DNA of 16,111 nucleotides from the NCBI GenBank assembly GCA_902472795.1, contig CABROZ010000049.1:1-16111 (forward strand), written 5' to 3'. The notes below the pieces were generated by a model, which saw nothing but the letters and a program-made list of their open reading frames with translations, was not told where the DNA came from and did no database searches. Positions 14,025 through 16,111 of the stretch are shown here, one piece after another. The stretch comes from an uncultured Bacteroides sp. (lineage in GTDB: Bacteria > Bacteroidota > Bacteroidia > Bacteroidales > Bacteroidaceae). The position numbers were made by a program, and so were the translations under genes. How positions within the stretch are numbered: position 1 is the first letter of the stretch; every line of letters begins with the position of its first letter.

Positions 14025-16073
14025 TCAGTCCTGATAATATACGCGTTTTACACGGGTCGATACACTGGTCAGCACTTCGTAAGGAATGGTGTCGAGTGCA
14101 TCGGACAGCACGGTAATAGGCAGATGGTCGCCGAAGATCTCTACCATATCGCCTTCCTTGCAGTCGATGTCCGTCACGTCGATCATGCAGACATCCATGC
14201 AGATGTTACCCACATAGGGGGCACGTTGTCCGTTGACTAAACAATAGGCATGTCCGTTGCCCAAATGACGGTTCAGTCCGTCGGCATAGCCGATGGGGAT
14301 GGCTGCAATGCGCGAAGCACGGTCCAGATGGCCCTTCCGGCTATACCCCACCGTGTCTTCGGCCGGCACATCGCGTATCTGCAGAATGGTTGTCTTCAGC
14401 GTGCTTACATTATTGATAATGGAATTGTCAAACGGATTGATGCCATACAGCCCGATGCCGAGGCGAACCATGTCGAACTGCGCGCCGGGAAAACGTTCGA
14501 TACCCGCCGAGTTGCAGATGTGACGAAGAATCTTGTGCGGGAAAGCAGCCTGAAGTTCGGCAGAAGCCTTTTCAAAAGTCTCTATCTGATGGCGGGTAAA
14601 CGAATCGAACTGCGCGCTGTCACTGCCTACCAGGTGCGAGAATACCGAACGGACAATCAGCGCATTCTGTTCCTTCAGCCGCTCTATCAGCCGGGGCATG
14701 TCGGAAGGAGCAAATCCCAGACGGTGCATACCGGTATCCAGCTTAATGTGGATGGGGAAGTTGGCGATGCCTTCCTTCTCGGCCTCCTTTATCAGGGCAT
14801 CCAGCAGGTGGAAGCTGTAAACTTCGGGTTCAAGGGCATAATCGAACATGGTTTTGAAAACCGTCATCTCCGGATTCATAATCATAATGTTCGCTGTGAT
14901 GCCGGCCTTACGCAAGTCGGACCCTTCGTCGGCCACGGCCACGGCCAGATAGTCCACATGATGTTCCTGCAAGGTTTTGGCAATCTCGTACGAACCGGCG
15001 CCATACGCCGAGGCTTTCACCATGCAGACCATCTTCGTCTCGGGCTTCAGAAAACTGCGATAGTGGTTCAGGTTGGCCACCAATGCGCCAAGATTGACTT
15101 CCAGAATCGTTTCGTGCACCTTCTTTTCAAGCACTTCGGTCAGTGCGTCAAATCCGAACTTACGTGCTCCCTTGATCAGGATAATTTCGTTCTCCAGGCG
15201 GATTTCGCGCCGGTTGATGGCTCTTATCAACGACTGCGTATCGGGATAAAAAGTCTTTTCGATGTTAAAGCGGTCGGCCGATGAAGATATGTCGCTACCC
15301 ACACCGATGATGCGCTCTATGCCACGCCGGTTCACCAACTGGGCAACCTGCCTGTACAGAGTAGGCGTATTCTGCCCCGTCTCCAGTATGTCCGACAGGA
15401 TAAGGGTCTTCTTCAACGGGCTCCCCTTGACACTTTCGCTGACGGTGCAACGGCGGTCCAGAAAGTCGAGCGCAATGTCCAGCGAGCCCAAGTCGCTGTT
15501 GTAACTGTCGTTGATCAGCAGACAACCGTTCTTGCCTTCCTTCACCTCCAGACGCATGGCCACCGGCTCCAGCCTTGCCATCCGCTCGGTGATCTGTTCG
15601 GCCGGCAGCATCAGATACAGGCAGGCAGCCAGACAGTTCAGCGAGTTCTCGATCGACGCATCGTCGATGAAAGGCAGCGTAAAGCTGTTGTCCATATCCA
15701 AGTAACGGTAGGAAATCACCGTACAGTTGTCTTTCTTCTCTATCTTGCTGACGAACAGCGGACGTTCCATATCCTTACAGCTCCAGGCTATCTCACGGGC
15801 CGACAGCATCGATTTGGCCACGCAATTGCAGATGAACTCGTCATCGCCATTGTATATCACCACATCGCAGTCCTTGAACAGGGTCAGCTTCTCCATGCAC
15901 TTTTCCTGCAGGGAAAAGAAATTCTCCTGATGCGCCCCGCCTATGTTGGTCAGGATACCGATGGTAGGCTTGATGATGTTCTGCAAGGCACGCATTTCGC
16001 CCGGCTCGGATATGCCTGCCTCGAAGATGGCCAAGTCGGCCGAATCGTTCATCTGCCAGACGGACAACGGCAC
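14025..16073 (-). CDS. murF-alr: Bifunctional MurF ligase / alanine racemase, 3' part
   Basis: A fusion typical of Bacteroidetes: MurF adds D-Ala-D-Ala to the UDP-MurNAc-tripeptide, and alanine racemase supplies D-alanine. Numbering from the GTG at 16073, residues 1 to about 310 are the MurF central and C-terminal domains (FEAGISEPGEM, GILTNIGGAH, NSLNCLAA, INDSYNSD at 187-194). Residues about 320-682 are a fold-type III racemase: Lys353 in MVKASAYGAG binds PLP, Tyr577 in VGYSRKG is the opposite catalytic base, and GYADG (595-599) and GNICMD (622-627) are typical. The GTG at 16073 is not the true start: the family motif PRSYNSQIGVPLS continues upstream to 16100, and the ATP-binding GTNGKT domain should lie beyond the window. 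A TGA at 16103-16101 interrupts the frame where Ser is expected, suggesting a frameshift or an end-of-sequence error. Confidence 0.93.
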   Translation of the reverse strand: MPLSVWQMNDSADLAIFEAGISEPGEMRALQNIIKPTIGILTNIGGAHQENFFSLQEKCMEKLTLFKDCDVVIYNGDDEFICNCVAKSMLSAREIAWSCKDMERPLFVSKIEKKDNCTVISYRYLDMDNSFTLPFIDDASIENSLNCLAACLYLMLPAEQITERMARLEPVAMRLEVKEGKNGCLLINDSYNSDLGSLDIALDFLDRRCTVSESVKGSPLKKTLILSDILETGQNTPTLYRQVAQLVNRRGIERIIGVGSDISSSADRFNIEKTFYPDTQSLIRAINRREIRLENEIILIKGARKFGFDALTEVLEKKVHETILEVNLGALVANLNHYRSFLKPETKMVCMVKASAYGAGSYEIAKTLQEHHVDYLAVAVADEGSDLRKAGITANIMIMNPEMTVFKTMFDYALEPEVYSFHLLDALIKEAEKEGIANFPIHIKLDTGMHRLGFAPSDMPRLIERLKEQNALIVRSVFSHLVGSDSAQFDSFTRHQIETFEKASAELQAAFPHKILRHICNSAGIERFPGAQFDMVRLGIGLYGINPFDNSIINNVSTLKTTILQIRDVPAEDTVGYSRKGHLDRASRIAAIPIGYADGLNRHLGNGHAYCLVNGQRAPYVGNICMDVCMIDVTDIDCKEGDMVEIFGDHLPITVLSDALDTIPYEVLTSVSTRVKRVYYQD

Positions 16074-16111
16074 ACCAATCTGTGAATTGTAGCTGCGCGG
16101 TCACAACACAA

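Noticed and set aside
14250..15284. 344-codon plus-strand frame opposite the racemase domain.
   Set aside because: Antisense to conserved racemase residues; no family resemblance.
1..16111. tRNA, rRNA, insertion sequence or phage attachment sites.
   Set aside because: No cloverleaf, rRNA segment, transposase motif or integrase was recognised on either strand.

Overview
The window looks like chromosomal DNA from a gut-type Bacteroidales bacterium (Bacteroides, Phocaeicola or a close relative). The signs are a fused MurF-alanine racemase, promoters of the form TTTG then TAnnTTTG, mostly A-rich leaders without Shine-Dalgarno sites, and a pectin-degradation gene set of Bacteroidetes style. By eye the coding DNA is somewhat above 50% G+C. 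Both window edges cut genes, and the right-hand edge also shows a broken reading frame, so these may be contig ends.

Left part, 1-4364, minus strand: a four-gene run transcribed toward the left edge. It encodes a secreted GH105 unsaturated-uronyl hydrolase, a CE8 pectin methylesterase, a CE12-CE8 double esterase, and the start of another secreted protein, probably a CE7-like acetyl esterase. Together these would strip methyl and acetyl groups from pectin and remove terminal unsaturated uronic acids. No SusC/SusD pair, polysaccharide lyase or GH28 enzyme is in the window, so this is only part of a pectin locus.

Middle part, 4655-8750, plus strand: divergent from the esterases come a GatC-like PTS IIC membrane protein with no PTS partners beside it, a KduI isomerase, and an ExuT-type MFS uronate transporter. 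The 290-bp divergent region holds a good Bacteroides promoter and a 22-bp-period direct repeat that may be the shared operator. KduI has two oddities. It begins with a Sec-type signal peptide, although the family is cytoplasmic. Its frame also breaks exactly inside the metal-binding HxH...E motif. If the break is a sequencing error, the locus suggests isomerisation of the unsaturated-uronate product in the periplasm before import by one or both transporters.

Right part, 9001-16111, minus strand: housekeeping genes. They are a Dna2-like nuclease-helicase, a 39-residue lysine-rich protein just upstream of it with an unusually good Shine-Dalgarno site, TatC and TatA, and the MurF-Alr fusion. The gap between the MFS gene and the helicase has a perfect 13-bp inverted repeat and a promoter-to-terminator unit on the minus strand that could encode a small RNA of about 70 nt. 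Two other gaps (1948-2150 and 13714-14024) hold arrays of direct and inverted repeats of the kind that occur between genes in this group.
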